Below are positions 17,631 to 26,619 of a stretch of 64,000 nt of DNA, piece after piece. Made by a program: the position numbers and the translations under genes. Source of the stretch: Blattabacterium cuenoti (GTDB taxonomy: Bacteria; Bacteroidota; Bacteroidia; Flavobacteriales; Blattabacteriaceae); NCBI RefSeq assembly GCF_014251595.1, contig NZ_CP059192.1:358468-422467 (forward strand). The letters run 5' to 3'. Under the pieces are notes generated by a model, which saw nothing but the letters and a program-made list of their open reading frames with translations, was not told the origin of the DNA and searched no databases. Position 1 is the stretch's first letter; each line of letters starts with the position of its first letter.

Positions 17631-18101
17631 TTAAATTCTAACTGTATAAGGGACAAACATAGTATAATCTCCTCCATTTTTTATAATATCTCTCACAATA
17701 TAAGAACTAATATGAGATTTATCATAAGAAGAAAAAAGATAAACTGTTTCAATAATATGTTTTTTACATAATTCTTTATTAATCCAAAATATATTTTTTT
17801 CAAACTCAAAATCCAATTGATTTCGAATTCCTCTTAATAAAAATCTAGCTTTTTTTTTTATACAAAAAGAAATCGTTAATTCATTGAATGAATCAATTTC
17901 TATTTTTTGTGATAAACTTGAAAAAGTTTTTTGTATCCATTTTTTTCTTTTTTTAATAGAAAACATATTTTTTTTATCAAAATTTTTTCCAATAGCTATA
18001 ATAATTTTATCAAATAAATTCAAAGCCCTAATAATAATATCATAATGCCCTAAAGTAATAGGATCAAAAGATCCAGGAAATACTGCAATTTTTTTATTCA
18101 T
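17631..18101 (-). CDS. coaD: phosphopantetheine adenylyltransferase
   Basis: CoaD joins ATP and 4'-phosphopantetheine to give dephospho-CoA. The 156-residue protein has the nucleotidyltransferase motif AVFPGSFDPITLGHYDII at the N-terminus, the RGIRNQLDFEFE block (about residues 89-100) and ISSYIVRDI (in place of the usual ISS-x-VRE-I). Length is normal. The divergent spacer to ricT contains the best Bacteroidota-type promoter in the window. Confidence 0.95.
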   Translation of the reverse strand: MNKKIAVFPGSFDPITLGHYDIIIRALNLFDKIIIAIGKNFDKKNMFSIKKRKKWIQKTFSSLSQKIEIDSFNELTISFCIKKKARFLLRGIRNQLDFEFEKNIFWINKELCKKHIIETVYLFSSYDKSHISSYIVRDIIKNGGDYTMFVPYTVRI

Positions 18102-18148
18102 TTTTTATATTTATATTTTCTGTAAAAAACATAATTTATTTTTAATTA

Positions 18149-18178
18149 CAAACTTATTAAGTAAAATAAATTAAACAA
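18149..18178 (-). promoter_or_regulatory. coaD promoter, TTG-N19-TAAGTTTG
   Basis: On the minus strand TTG (18178-18176) is followed after exactly 19 bases by TAAGTTTG (18156-18149). This is a full match to the flavobacterial housekeeping consensus TTG-N19-TAnnTTTG. A transcript would start near 18142, about 40 bases before the coaD start. The TTG shares one base with the ricT start codon on the other strand. Confidence 0.6.
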
Positions 18179-19218
18179 TGTACAAACCATGCTCTGATTG
18201 TTTAAATAAATGTGCAAAGAAAGAAAATGTTTATAAAAAATGTTACAAACTTCATGCATTAGATTGGTTATCCAATATTCAATCTCCTTTCGAATATCAA
18301 AAATATGATTTTGTAGAAATACAATTCAAAAACAATAGAAAAGAATTTTTTATAAATCCAGAAAAAATATTCCTTAATCAAGGAGATATTGTAACTGTAG
18401 AAACAAAATCTGGTATAGGATACGATATAGGTATTGTTTATTTAACTGGAGAATTGGTAAAGTTACAAATAAGAAATCAAACTATTGATTCTAAAACTTT
18501 AAAAAAAATATACAGAAAATCAACATACAAAGAAATAAATATTTGGAAATCTTTTAGAAAAAAAGAATTGACTACTATTTTAATAGCTAAAAAAATTATA
18601 AAAAATTTTCATATTTCTATGAAAATTTGTGATGTTGAATATCAAGGAGATGGAGAAAAAGCTATTTTTTATTACACAGCTGAAAATAGAATTGATTTTA
18701 GAAAACTGATTAAAGAATTTGCTTTTCATTTTCATACACGTATAGAAATGCGTCAAATAGGATATAGACAAGAAGCAGCAAAAATTGGTGGAATTGGTTC
18801 TTGTGGTCGTGAACTTTGTTGTTCCACTTGGCTAAAAAATTTTAAAAGTGTAACAACAAATTCAGCAAGATATCAACAACTATCCATAAATATTCAAAAA
18901 TTAACCGGACAATGTAGTAAATTAAAATGTTGTCTTAATTATGAGTTAGATGCTTATTTAGATGCTATTAAAGATTTTCCGAATTACGATAGTAAAATTT
19001 ATACAGAAAAAGGAATTGCTCAATGTATGAAAATTGATGTTTTTAAACGAGAAATGTGGTTTTCTTATATCAAGAATCCCAATACTTGGTTCAGAATCAA
19101 AGTAAAAAAAATTAAAGAAATTTTAGAAAAAAATAAAATAACACCTCCTTTGGAGGAACTATCAGCTATTCATACTATTCAGAAAACAGAATTAACATTT
19201 AAAGATTTATCTATATAA
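18178..19218 (+). CDS. ricT: PSP1-domain protein RicT (YaaT)
   Basis: RicT is known from Bacillus as a subunit of a Fe-S complex that influences RNase Y-dependent mRNA processing; in Bacteroidota its role is not established. The 346-residue protein has the PSP1 core (EMRQIGYRQEAAKIGGIGSC) with the cysteine pairs GSCGRELCC and TGQCSKLKCC (about residues 213-262), and an additional N-terminal CSDCLNKC cluster. The start ATG at 18178 gives MYKPCSDCLNKCAKK. It precedes mrcA by 20 bases. In free-living flavobacteria I recall a gliding lipoprotein gene (gldH) between these two; it is absent here. Confidence 0.9.
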   Translation: MYKPCSDCLNKCAKKENVYKKCYKLHALDWLSNIQSPFEYQKYDFVEIQFKNNRKEFFINPEKIFLNQGDIVTVETKSGIGYDIGIVYLTGELVKLQIRNQTIDSKTLKKIYRKSTYKEINIWKSFRKKELTTILIAKKIIKNFHISMKICDVEYQGDGEKAIFYYTAENRIDFRKLIKEFAFHFHTRIEMRQIGYRQEAAKIGGIGSCGRELCCSTWLKNFKSVTTNSARYQQLSINIQKLTGQCSKLKCCLNYELDAYLDAIKDFPNYDSKIYTEKGIAQCMKIDVFKREMWFSYIKNPNTWFRIKVKKIKEILEKNKITPPLEELSAIHTIQKTELTFKDLSI

Positions 19219-19238
19219 CAAAAATATTTTCATATTTC

Positions 19239-21542
19239 GTGTATAAAACAAATACAAAAATAAATTATTACTTTCGTAGACTTATTTTTTATTTTTGGTT
19301 TTTGTTTATTGTAGGAATAAGTAGTATTATTATTATTTTTTATGCCGCTTTCAAAGGTTATTTAGGGACTTTACCCAGCACAAAGGATATAGAAAATCCT
19401 GCTATGAAGGTAGGATCAGAGGTATATGATTCTAATGGAATATTACTAGGTAGATTTTTTTCAGAAAATAGGACTTTAATTACCTACAAACAACTTCCAA
19501 AAGATCTTGTCAATGCACTTCTAGCGAAAGAAGATATTCGTTTTAAATATCATTCTGGAATTGATGCTAAATCTTTTCTTAGAGCAATTCTTTCTTTAGG
19601 AAAAAAGGGTGGAGGAAGTACCATATCACAACAGTTAGCAAAACTTCTTTTTACAGGACCATCTGCAAAAAATAAAATACAAAGAATACACCAAAAACTT
19701 TTAGAATGGGTGATGGCTATTGAGTTAGAAAAACGTTATACAAAAGAAGAAATTATTACCATGTATTATAACAAATTTGATTTTTTATATAATGCAAAAG
19801 GAATAGAAACAGCGGCTCATACTTATTTTAATAAAAAGGTATCTGAACTCAATTTAGGAGAATGCGCAATATTAGTCGGAATGTTAGAAAATCCTTCTTT
19901 ATACAATCCCAAAAATTATCCTAATAGAACAAAAAAACAAAGAAATTTAGTTTTATATCAAATGAAAAAATACAATTTTTTGAATATAAATAGATATACA
20001 AAAGAGTTAGAAAAGCCTATGATAATCAATTTTAAAATACAAAAAAAAGATTTTGAACTACTTACTTATTATAGTGAATTTTTAAAAAAAGAAATTCAAG
20101 ACGCTTTAGATGAGCATGAAGAAAAAACTGGACAAAAACTAAATCTTTATTCTAGTGGATTAAAAATATATACATCTATTGATGCTAAAATGCAAGATTA
20201 TGCAGAAAAAGCCGTAAAAAGACATCTCAGTCAACTACAAATTGAGTTTAATCGCTTTCAAAAAACAAATAAAAATGCTCCCTTTTTAAACATTTCTTCA
20301 GAAAAAACAAAACGAATTTTGATATCCGCAATGCATAGAACAACTCTTTACCAAGATTTGAAACAAAAAGGATTTACAGAAAAAAAAATTCTGGAAGAAT
20401 TTAAGAAACCACAATTAATTAAATTGTTTACTTGGAATGGATCCAAAAAAGTATTGATGTCTCCATGGGATTTTATTCGTTATCAAAAAAGTATAATCCA
20501 AGCAGGAATGTTGTCTGTAGAAGCCTATACGGGTTTTATTAAAGCATGGGTAGGAGGAATAGATTTTAATTATTTTCAATATGATCATGTATCACAAACA
20601 CAACGTCAAGTTGGTTCTATTTTTAAACCTATTTTATATGCTACAGCTATTAACGAATTACATTATAATCCTTGTACAAAAATTTCAAATGAAAAATTTC
20701 ATTTAGGAAAATGGAGTCCTAGAAATTCTAATGGGAAATACGGAGGTTTTCTTACTTTAAAAGATGGTTTAGCTTTTTCTGTTAATACTATTTCGGCTCG
20801 TTTAATATCCGAAATTACTCCAGGTCCAGTAATTGATTTAGCAAAAAAAATGGGAATAGAATCCATAATTCATGAACATCCATCTATTGCATTGGGTTCC
20901 TCCGATTTAACTTTATATGAAATGACAGGAGCATTCAATACATTCACGAATTATGGAACTTACGTAAAACCCTCTATTTTGGTAAAAATAGAGGATGAAA
21001 ATGGAAATTTAATTAAAGAACATGTAGATCTTAGTAGAAGACAAGTTTTTAGTGAAGAAGTAGGGTATATTATGTTAAAACTAATGCAAGGTGTTGTTCA
21101 ATATGGGACAGCAAGAAGATTGCAATCATATAATTTTTCAGGAGATATAGCTGGAAAAACAGGGACAACTAATGAAAATTCAGATGGATGGTTTATAGGC
21201 ATGATTCCTAATTTAACTACTGGGGTTTGGGTTGGATGGGAAGATAGATCTTCTCATTTTGAGAGTATTAAATTAGGACAAGGAGCAAATATGGCTTTAC
21301 CTATATGGGCTTATTATATGAAAAGTTTGTATAAAGATATAAATTTAATTTATCATGATAAATTATCATTCCATAAACCTAAAAATTATCAATCTCATTG
21401 GGATAATTGTAATGAAACTCATTTTAAAGAAAAAAACATAATCAGTAAAGAAAAAAAAGAAGAAAACAAAAATTCTTTAAAAGAAATTCTAGATTTAGAT
21501 AGAAATTTAAATTCAGAAAATAACAAAGATTATGATAAATAA
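19239..21542 (+). CDS. mrcA: class A penicillin-binding protein 1A
   Basis: This bifunctional enzyme polymerises lipid II and cross-links peptidoglycan. The 767-residue protein starts at a GTG, has one N-terminal membrane helix (about residues 14-36), a GT51 transglycosylase domain (EDIRFKYHSGID, GGSTISQQLAKLLF) and a transpeptidase domain with the SxxK serine in VGSIFKPI (about residue 466), SVN in FSVNTISA and KTGTT. A lysine- and asparagine-rich tail closes it. All catalytic motifs are intact, so the symbiont still builds a wall. It sits 20 bases after ricT and 3 bases before serA. Confidence 0.95.
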   Translation: MYKTNTKINYYFRRLIFYFWFLFIVGISSIIIIFYAAFKGYLGTLPSTKDIENPAMKVGSEVYDSNGILLGRFFSENRTLITYKQLPKDLVNALLAKEDIRFKYHSGIDAKSFLRAILSLGKKGGGSTISQQLAKLLFTGPSAKNKIQRIHQKLLEWVMAIELEKRYTKEEIITMYYNKFDFLYNAKGIETAAHTYFNKKVSELNLGECAILVGMLENPSLYNPKNYPNRTKKQRNLVLYQMKKYNFLNINRYTKELEKPMIINFKIQKKDFELLTYYSEFLKKEIQDALDEHEEKTGQKLNLYSSGLKIYTSIDAKMQDYAEKAVKRHLSQLQIEFNRFQKTNKNAPFLNISSEKTKRILISAMHRTTLYQDLKQKGFTEKKILEEFKKPQLIKLFTWNGSKKVLMSPWDFIRYQKSIIQAGMLSVEAYTGFIKAWVGGIDFNYFQYDHVSQTQRQVGSIFKPILYATAINELHYNPCTKISNEKFHLGKWSPRNSNGKYGGFLTLKDGLAFSVNTISARLISEITPGPVIDLAKKMGIESIIHEHPSIALGSSDLTLYEMTGAFNTFTNYGTYVKPSILVKIEDENGNLIKEHVDLSRRQVFSEEVGYIMLKLMQGVVQYGTARRLQSYNFSGDIAGKTGTTNENSDGWFIGMIPNLTTGVWVGWEDRSSHFESIKLGQGANMALPIWAYYMKSLYKDINLIYHDKLSFHKPKNYQSHWDNCNETHFKEKNIISKEKKEENKNSLKEILDLDRNLNSENNKDYDK

Positions 21543-21545
21543 TAT

Positions 21546-22496
21546 ATGATTAAAAAAATTTTAATTTTGGATAAAAATCACCCTTTTATTATATATAAAT
21601 TAAAAAAAGAAGGATTTATTTGTGATGAAAATTACAATGATGCAGAAGATCGAATTGATCTATCACGATATCATGGCATTATCTTAAGAAGTAGATTAAA
21701 AATAGATAAAAAATTTATTGAAAGGGCGAAAAAACTAAAATTTATAGCTCGTATTGGATCTGGAACAGAAAATATAGATATTGATTATGCTATCAAAAAA
21801 GGAATCATTTTAATTTCTTCTCCAAAAGGAAATAAAGATGCAGTGGCAGAACATGCTATAGGGATGCTTTTATGCCTGATGAATTGTATTGTTCGTTCAC
21901 ATCAACAGATAATTACAAAAGGAAAATGGAACAGAGAAATTAATAGAGGAATAGAAATTATGGGAAAGACAATAGGAATTATTGGATATGGAAATACAGG
22001 AAAGGCTTTTGCAAAAAAATTATCAGGTTTTAATGTTCAAACATTATGTTATGACATTCTACCTGATATTGGGGATATTTATGCTAAACAAGTAAATATA
22101 AATACAATTTTTAAAAAGTCAGATATAATAAGTTTACATGTTCCTTATACCCAAAAAACAAAAGGAATGATAAATTATAATTTTATAAAAAAATTTTGCA
22201 AACCTTTTTATTTAATAAATACTTCTCGTGGAGGATGTTTAATTATCAATCATTTAGCAGAAGCATTAAAAAATGGAAAAATATGTGGAGCATGTTTAGA
22301 TGTATTAGAATATGAAAATTCTTCTTTTAATAAAATTTTTCATAATCATAAATTGTATAAAAGTTTCTTTTATCTTATTCATTCCAATAAAGTAATATTT
22401 ACTCCACATATTGCAGGATGGACTAAGGAATCTAAATATAAAATGGATAAAGAAATAGTAGAAAAAATTATTTTTTTAAATCAAAAATTTAATTAA
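21546..22496 (+). CDS. serA: D-3-phosphoglycerate dehydrogenase (2-hydroxyacid dehydrogenase family)
   Basis: Probable first enzyme of serine synthesis, oxidising 3-phosphoglycerate with NAD. The 316-residue protein has the core two-domain fold only, without a C-terminal ACT regulatory domain. Motifs: IARIGSGTENIDID, the dinucleotide-binding GIIGYGNTGKAFAKKL (about residues 143-158), INTSRGG with the catalytic arginine (about 227) and FTPHIAGWTKES with the catalytic histidine. Substrate is inferred from the family and from neighbouring cysteine genes (cysE uses serine). A different hydroxyacid substrate cannot be excluded. Confidence 0.82.
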   Translation: MIKKILILDKNHPFIIYKLKKEGFICDENYNDAEDRIDLSRYHGIILRSRLKIDKKFIERAKKLKFIARIGSGTENIDIDYAIKKGIILISSPKGNKDAVAEHAIGMLLCLMNCIVRSHQQIITKGKWNREINRGIEIMGKTIGIIGYGNTGKAFAKKLSGFNVQTLCYDILPDIGDIYAKQVNINTIFKKSDIISLHVPYTQKTKGMINYNFIKKFCKPFYLINTSRGGCLIINHLAEALKNGKICGACLDVLEYENSSFNKIFHNHKLYKSFFYLIHSNKVIFTPHIAGWTKESKYKMDKEIVEKIIFLNQKFN

Positions 22497-22528
22497 ATAT
22501 AAAATGATTTAATTATCAGTAATTAAAT

Positions 22529-24196
22529 TCAGTATACATCTTTTAAGTATCTTCCTTCTTTTTTCATTTTTTTAATAAAAAGCTCTGAATTACATTTTCC
22601 TACTTTTTCTATAATGTCACAAATTGTTTTTTCTACATCCATACTCATAGGAATTTTATTTCCACAAACATAAACATAAGCTCCATTTTTTATCCAAGAA
22701 AAAAATTCTATTCTATTTTCCCATATTTTATTTTGAACATAAATTTTTTCTTTTTGATCTCTTGAAAATGATAAACTAACACGATTAAGAATTCCTTTTA
22801 TTTTCCAATTTTGTATTTCTGTTTGGTATAAAAAATCTGTATAGAAATATTGACCCCCGAAAAACAACCAATTTTTACCTGTAGCTTTCATTACTTCTCT
22901 TTCATATAAAAATGAACGGAAAGGCGCGATTCCAGTTCCAGGTCCAATAAGAATTATATCTTTATCAGAATTAGGTAGTTTAAACATATGATTTTTATAA
23001 ATGAAAAAAGATAATTCATCTCCTATTTTAAGTTGGGATAAAAAATATGAACAATGACCATATACCGTCTTTCCATTTGATTGAAAACGATGACGAGATA
23101 CAGTAATATGAATTACATTTTTATGTACTATAGGAGATGAAGAAATAGAATATAATCTGGGCTTTATCGGTTCCATAATTTTTATTAAATCTTTTAAAGA
23201 ATATTTTTTTTGCATAGGAAATTTGATTAAAAGATCAATAAGTTTCCACTTTTGATTGAAAGAAATATTCTTTTTTTCTGATAAGAAAGAATATTTCTTT
23301 AATAAACTTTCAGATAAAGATAAAATATTCAATTCCTTTTTTAAAATATTCAATATTTTATCTTTATATTCTTCACATACTATATTTTCCTTTATATGTT
23401 TTATAAGACGATTGACTTCATAAGAAGGATTTTCAGGAAAAATTCCAATAGAATCTCCAGGATGATATTGAATATCCTTATTCTCTTGAATAAAAATTTC
23501 AATATGATGAATTTCTTTATTAGATCCTCTTTCTTGATCATTTAAAATTATATTATTTAAAATTTTTCCATAGATTATTTTATGATTAATATGTTCTGTA
23601 TTAATTTCACACTTTTTTTTTTTGAAAAAATTTATAATTTCATAATACCATTTATATGCTTGAATTTCATAATCAACATCGCATTTATGTAATGAAACAA
23701 TTCTTTTAGATCCTATATCATATAGACGTTTATCTACATCTTCTCCTGCTTTACAAAAATAAGTATAAGATTTATCTCCTAATGCTAATACACTATATTT
23801 CATATTTTTTAAGGACAGATTTTTATTATGATGAATAAAATCAAAAAAAGATTTTGCCGAAGAAGGAGGCTCTCCTTCCCCATGTGTACTCATTATAATC
23901 AAAAAATAATCTTCTTTTTCTAAATCTTTTAAATGATATTGATCTAAACTCATTAATCTAATTTGAAATTCCTCCTTTTTCATTTTTTGATAAATATCAA
24001 AAGCTAAATTTTTGGCATTTCCTGTTTCCGTACCATAAACTAACGTTATTTTTTTTTTCTCTTTTTTCTCTTTTTTTAGGCATTTTTTTTCAGGAAATAA
24101 AAATCCATACATGTACCCATACATCCATATTATTTCTTCTTGAGAAGATTCTTGCATTAACTTAAAAAATATTTTTTTATTTGATTCAGATAACAT
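22529..24196 (-). CDS. cysJ: sulfite reductase (NADPH) flavoprotein alpha-component
   Basis: CysJ passes electrons from NADPH through FAD and FMN to the hemoprotein CysI, which reduces sulfite to sulfide. The 555-residue protein has a flavodoxin domain (YGTETGNAKNLA, STHGEGEPPSS), a lysine-rich linker, the FAD-binding PRLYSISSSP, the NADPH-binding GPGTGIAPFRSFLYERE and the family C-terminus RYLKDVY. It is about 45 residues shorter than the E. coli protein. CysI is not in this window. It lies downstream of cysK and cysE on the same strand, separated by 154 bases, so it may have its own promoter. Sulfide made here would feed cysK. Confidence 0.92.
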   Translation of the reverse strand: MLSESNKKIFFKLMQESSQEEIIWMYGYMYGFLFPEKKCLKKEKKEKKKITLVYGTETGNAKNLAFDIYQKMKKEEFQIRLMSLDQYHLKDLEKEDYFLIIMSTHGEGEPPSSAKSFFDFIHHNKNLSLKNMKYSVLALGDKSYTYFCKAGEDVDKRLYDIGSKRIVSLHKCDVDYEIQAYKWYYEIINFFKKKKCEINTEHINHKIIYGKILNNIILNDQERGSNKEIHHIEIFIQENKDIQYHPGDSIGIFPENPSYEVNRLIKHIKENIVCEEYKDKILNILKKELNILSLSESLLKKYSFLSEKKNISFNQKWKLIDLLIKFPMQKKYSLKDLIKIMEPIKPRLYSISSSPIVHKNVIHITVSRHRFQSNGKTVYGHCSYFLSQLKIGDELSFFIYKNHMFKLPNSDKDIILIGPGTGIAPFRSFLYEREVMKATGKNWLFFGGQYFYTDFLYQTEIQNWKIKGILNRVSLSFSRDQKEKIYVQNKIWENRIEFFSWIKNGAYVYVCGNKIPMSMDVEKTICDIIEKVGKCNSELFIKKMKKEGRYLKDVY

Positions 24197-24350
24197 TTTG
24201 ATTTTTTTTATAAAACATTAACAATATTAAACAATTAGAATTATTTGAAATAACTTTTATTCAAAGCAAAAAAATATTTTAACCATAACCGTTAAAAAAG
24301 TTTACGTTTAAATAAATAGACATAAATAGTATCATTCCTTTTTTCCATCA

Positions 24351-25259
24351 TCAAAAAAGATTATCAACTGATAAATATCTTTCGCCAGTATCATAATTAA
24401 CTGTTAATATGGTTGATTTTTTTGAAAATTTAGATAATTGTTTTTCTATAGCAGAAAGTGAAGCACCAGTGGATATTCCCACAAGAATTCCTTCTATTTT
24501 AGCTGTTTTCCTAACATAATGATAAGCTTCTTCTTGAGATACTAAAAAAGATCCATCTAATATTTTTAAATTTAAAATAGATGGAATAAAACCGGCTCCT
24601 AATCCTTGTAAAAAATGAGGATTAGGATTTCCTCCAAATATAACTGGGGATTCTATAGGTTCTACAGAAAAAATTTTTATATTTGGAAACTTATTTTTTA
24701 ATACTTCTCCTATTCCAGTAATATGACCTCCAGTTCCTACTCCTGTAATAAAATAATCTATTCCTTGAGTAAAAGCATTGATGATTTCCTTTGCCGTTGT
24801 ATTTTTATGTATATTGGGATTTGAAATATTATCAAATTGTTTTGGCATCCAAGAATTCGGAATAGTTTCAATTAATTCTTCCGCTTTTTTAATAGCCCCT
24901 TTCATTCCATATTCTTTTGGAGTAAGAACAAATTTAGCTCCGAAAATAGAAAACAATTTTCTTCTTTCAAGACTCATAGATTCTGGCATAACTAGAATCA
25001 GACGGTATTTTTTAACAGAACAAACCATAGCTAATCCTATTCCTGTATTTCCAGAGGTTGGTTCTATAATAATATCTCCTTTATGAATAATACCTTTTTT
25101 CTCTGCATCCTCTATCATCGATAAGGCTATTCTATCTTTTATACTTCCTCCAGGATTATTTTTTTCTAATTTCATCCATACTTGATGATCAGGAAATAAT
25201 CTTTTAAGACGTACATGAGGTGTATTTCCGATAGTTTTTAAAATACTATCAACTTTCAT
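24351..25259 (-). CDS. cysK: cysteine synthase (O-acetylserine sulfhydrylase)
   Basis: CysK makes cysteine from O-acetylserine and sulfide with PLP. The 302-residue protein shows the PLP lysine in NPGGSIKDR (about residue 42), the EPTSGNTGIGLAMV loop, the phosphate-binding GVGTGGHITGIGE and GISTGASL. It lies 32 bases downstream of cysE on the same strand, so substrate supply and use are coupled in one transcript. Directly before its start is a run of 15 A (minus strand) followed by GAA ATG, an odd leader that could influence translation or invite slippage. Confidence 0.96.
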   Translation of the reverse strand: MKVDSILKTIGNTPHVRLKRLFPDHQVWMKLEKNNPGGSIKDRIALSMIEDAEKKGIIHKGDIIIEPTSGNTGIGLAMVCSVKKYRLILVMPESMSLERRKLFSIFGAKFVLTPKEYGMKGAIKKAEELIETIPNSWMPKQFDNISNPNIHKNTTAKEIINAFTQGIDYFITGVGTGGHITGIGEVLKNKFPNIKIFSVEPIESPVIFGGNPNPHFLQGLGAGFIPSILNLKILDGSFLVSQEEAYHYVRKTAKIEGILVGISTGASLSAIEKQLSKFSKKSTILTVNYDTGERYLSVDNLF

Positions 25260-25291
25260 TTCTTTTTTTTTTTTTTTGTTTTGATTATATC

Positions 25292-26125
25292 TTATATCAT
25301 ATAATTAATGGGATCAGGGAAAGGACTATTATTTCTCATTCTAATTTCACTTTTCTGATATACTATAGAAAAAGGAGGAATACTTTTTGTAACCCAAACA
25401 TTCCCTCCAAGTACACTATCATGACCGATCACAGTTTCTCCTCCTAGAACAGTAGCTCCAGCATATATTGTAACTCGATCTTCTATTGTTGGATGACGTT
25501 TTTTATTGGCTAATTTTTTATCTACATAAATAGCTCCTAAAGTTACTCCTTGATATATTTTAACTTTATTTCCTATTTCTGTACTAGAACCTATCACTAT
25601 TCCTGTTCCATGATCAATAGCAAAAGCCTTTCCTATTTTTGCAGATGCATGAATATCTACTCCAGTTTTACTATGTGCATATTCGGTAATTAATCTTGGA
25701 ATAATTGGAATTTTTTGAATCCATAATTGATGTGCTATCCTATATAATGCAGTGGCAAAAAAACCAGGATAAGAAAGAAATACTTCTTCTATAATTGTTG
25801 CGGCAGGATCTGATTTCAATATTTCATCAGCATCTATGATTAATGTTTGATAAATATTAGGAATTTTATGAAAAAAAATTTGAGTAAGAGTTTTAGACTC
25901 TTTATCATTTATATTTAATTCAATAAGAATATCATATAAATGTTGTTGTAATTTTTCGTAATCTTTTTTAAAAAAAACGAGATGAGTCAAAATATTTTGA
26001 TTGGGAGTAAATAAAGTATGAAATAATTTTTTAACAAAATTTTCAGATTTTTTTTTATCAGGATAAATATTTCTATTTTTATTGTTTTCAAGTATTGTTC
26101 TTAAAAATCTAACATTTTCTAACAT
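25292..26125 (-). CDS. cysE: serine O-acetyltransferase
   Basis: CysE acetylates serine with acetyl-CoA, the committed step of cysteine synthesis. The 277-residue protein has an N-terminal helical domain (about residues 1-140), then the left-handed beta-helix of hexapeptide repeats with the catalytic DHGTGIVIGSSTEIG (about residues 168-182) and HPTIEDRVTIYAGATVLGG. The C-terminus ends PINYMI, keeping the terminal isoleucine that in relatives docks into CysK. Upstream lies the longest stretch without an intact gene in the window, so its promoter could be anywhere in 26126-26620. Confidence 0.95.
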   Translation of the reverse strand: MLENVRFLRTILENNKNRNIYPDKKKSENFVKKLFHTLFTPNQNILTHLVFFKKDYEKLQQHLYDILIELNINDKESKTLTQIFFHKIPNIYQTLIIDADEILKSDPAATIIEEVFLSYPGFFATALYRIAHQLWIQKIPIIPRLITEYAHSKTGVDIHASAKIGKAFAIDHGTGIVIGSSTEIGNKVKIYQGVTLGAIYVDKKLANKKRHPTIEDRVTIYAGATVLGGETVIGHDSVLGGNVWVTKSIPPFSIVYQKSEIRMRNNSPFPDPINYMI

Positions 26126-26252
26126 TTATTTTTGGATTAAATTGTTTTTATATCAACACAAACACATTTACTGTTACGGTGTAATTCATTTCTAAAATAA
26201 AAATCCATTTTATTTCATTTCTATATTTTCTTTTTTCTAAAGAAATTAAACT

Positions 26253-26552
26253 TTAACGTAATCGTAATATTACTATTTTACAAACAAAATTATCTTTTAA
26301 AATTTTGTTGATAAGTTCCAATTCTCGTAAAAAAATATTTAACTCTATTTTAGATTTAAAAAAAATTATTTGGTTATCAATATTAAACCCTGTTAAAACT
26401 ACATTTTACTGTAAAAAAAAAGTTCAAAAAAAATACTTCAATTTATCTTTTCTTATACAGAAAATAGAAACATAAAATTTAATCTTTTTGAAAAACTCGA
26501 TATACATTTTTTTGATAAAGTTTTCCATTTCATCTTTTCCATTCATGACCAT
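26253..26552 (-). pseudogene. possible decayed small gene upstream of cysE
   Basis: From ATG at 26552 the minus strand is open for 42 codons (MVMNGKDEMENFIKKMYIEF...), stops at TGA (26424-26426) and again at TAA (26406-26408), then stays open in the same frame for 50 more codons (VVLTGFNIDNQIIFFKSKIE... ending KIVILRLR) to 26253. Random sequence of this composition should give about ten stops in 100 codons; here there are two, both next to T8 and T9 runs. This suggests an eroded gene rather than spacer. I recognise no family. The 42-codon first part (26424-26552) could also be a real small protein. Confidence 0.35.
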
Positions 26553-26584
26553 AAAAATAAAACCCCTTCGAATTATTCAAAGGG
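26551..26584 (-). terminator. intrinsic terminator-like hairpin, minus strand
   Basis: In a minus-strand RNA, CCCUUUGAAU (26584-26575) pairs with the segment ending AAGGG (26564), a 9-bp stem with one G-U pair and a tight loop, followed by TTTTATTTTT (to 26552). The opposite strand would have a mismatch and no T tract, so the direction is clear. No known minus-strand gene ends here: it lies only about 20-50 bases after a -7-like box and ahead of the broken frame and cysE. An attenuator or the end of a tiny RNA are both possible. Confidence 0.45.
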
Positions 26585-26611
26585 ATGAGAATTAATTATC
26601 CTGTAATTACG

Positions 26612-26619
26612 CAAATATA
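26612..26619 (-). promoter_or_regulatory. candidate -7 box ahead of the orphan terminator
   Basis: TATATTTG on the minus strand is an exact TAnnTTTG match. A transcript from about 26605 would meet the hairpin within 25-50 bases. No -33 TTG is visible at the usual spacing. Confidence 0.3.
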
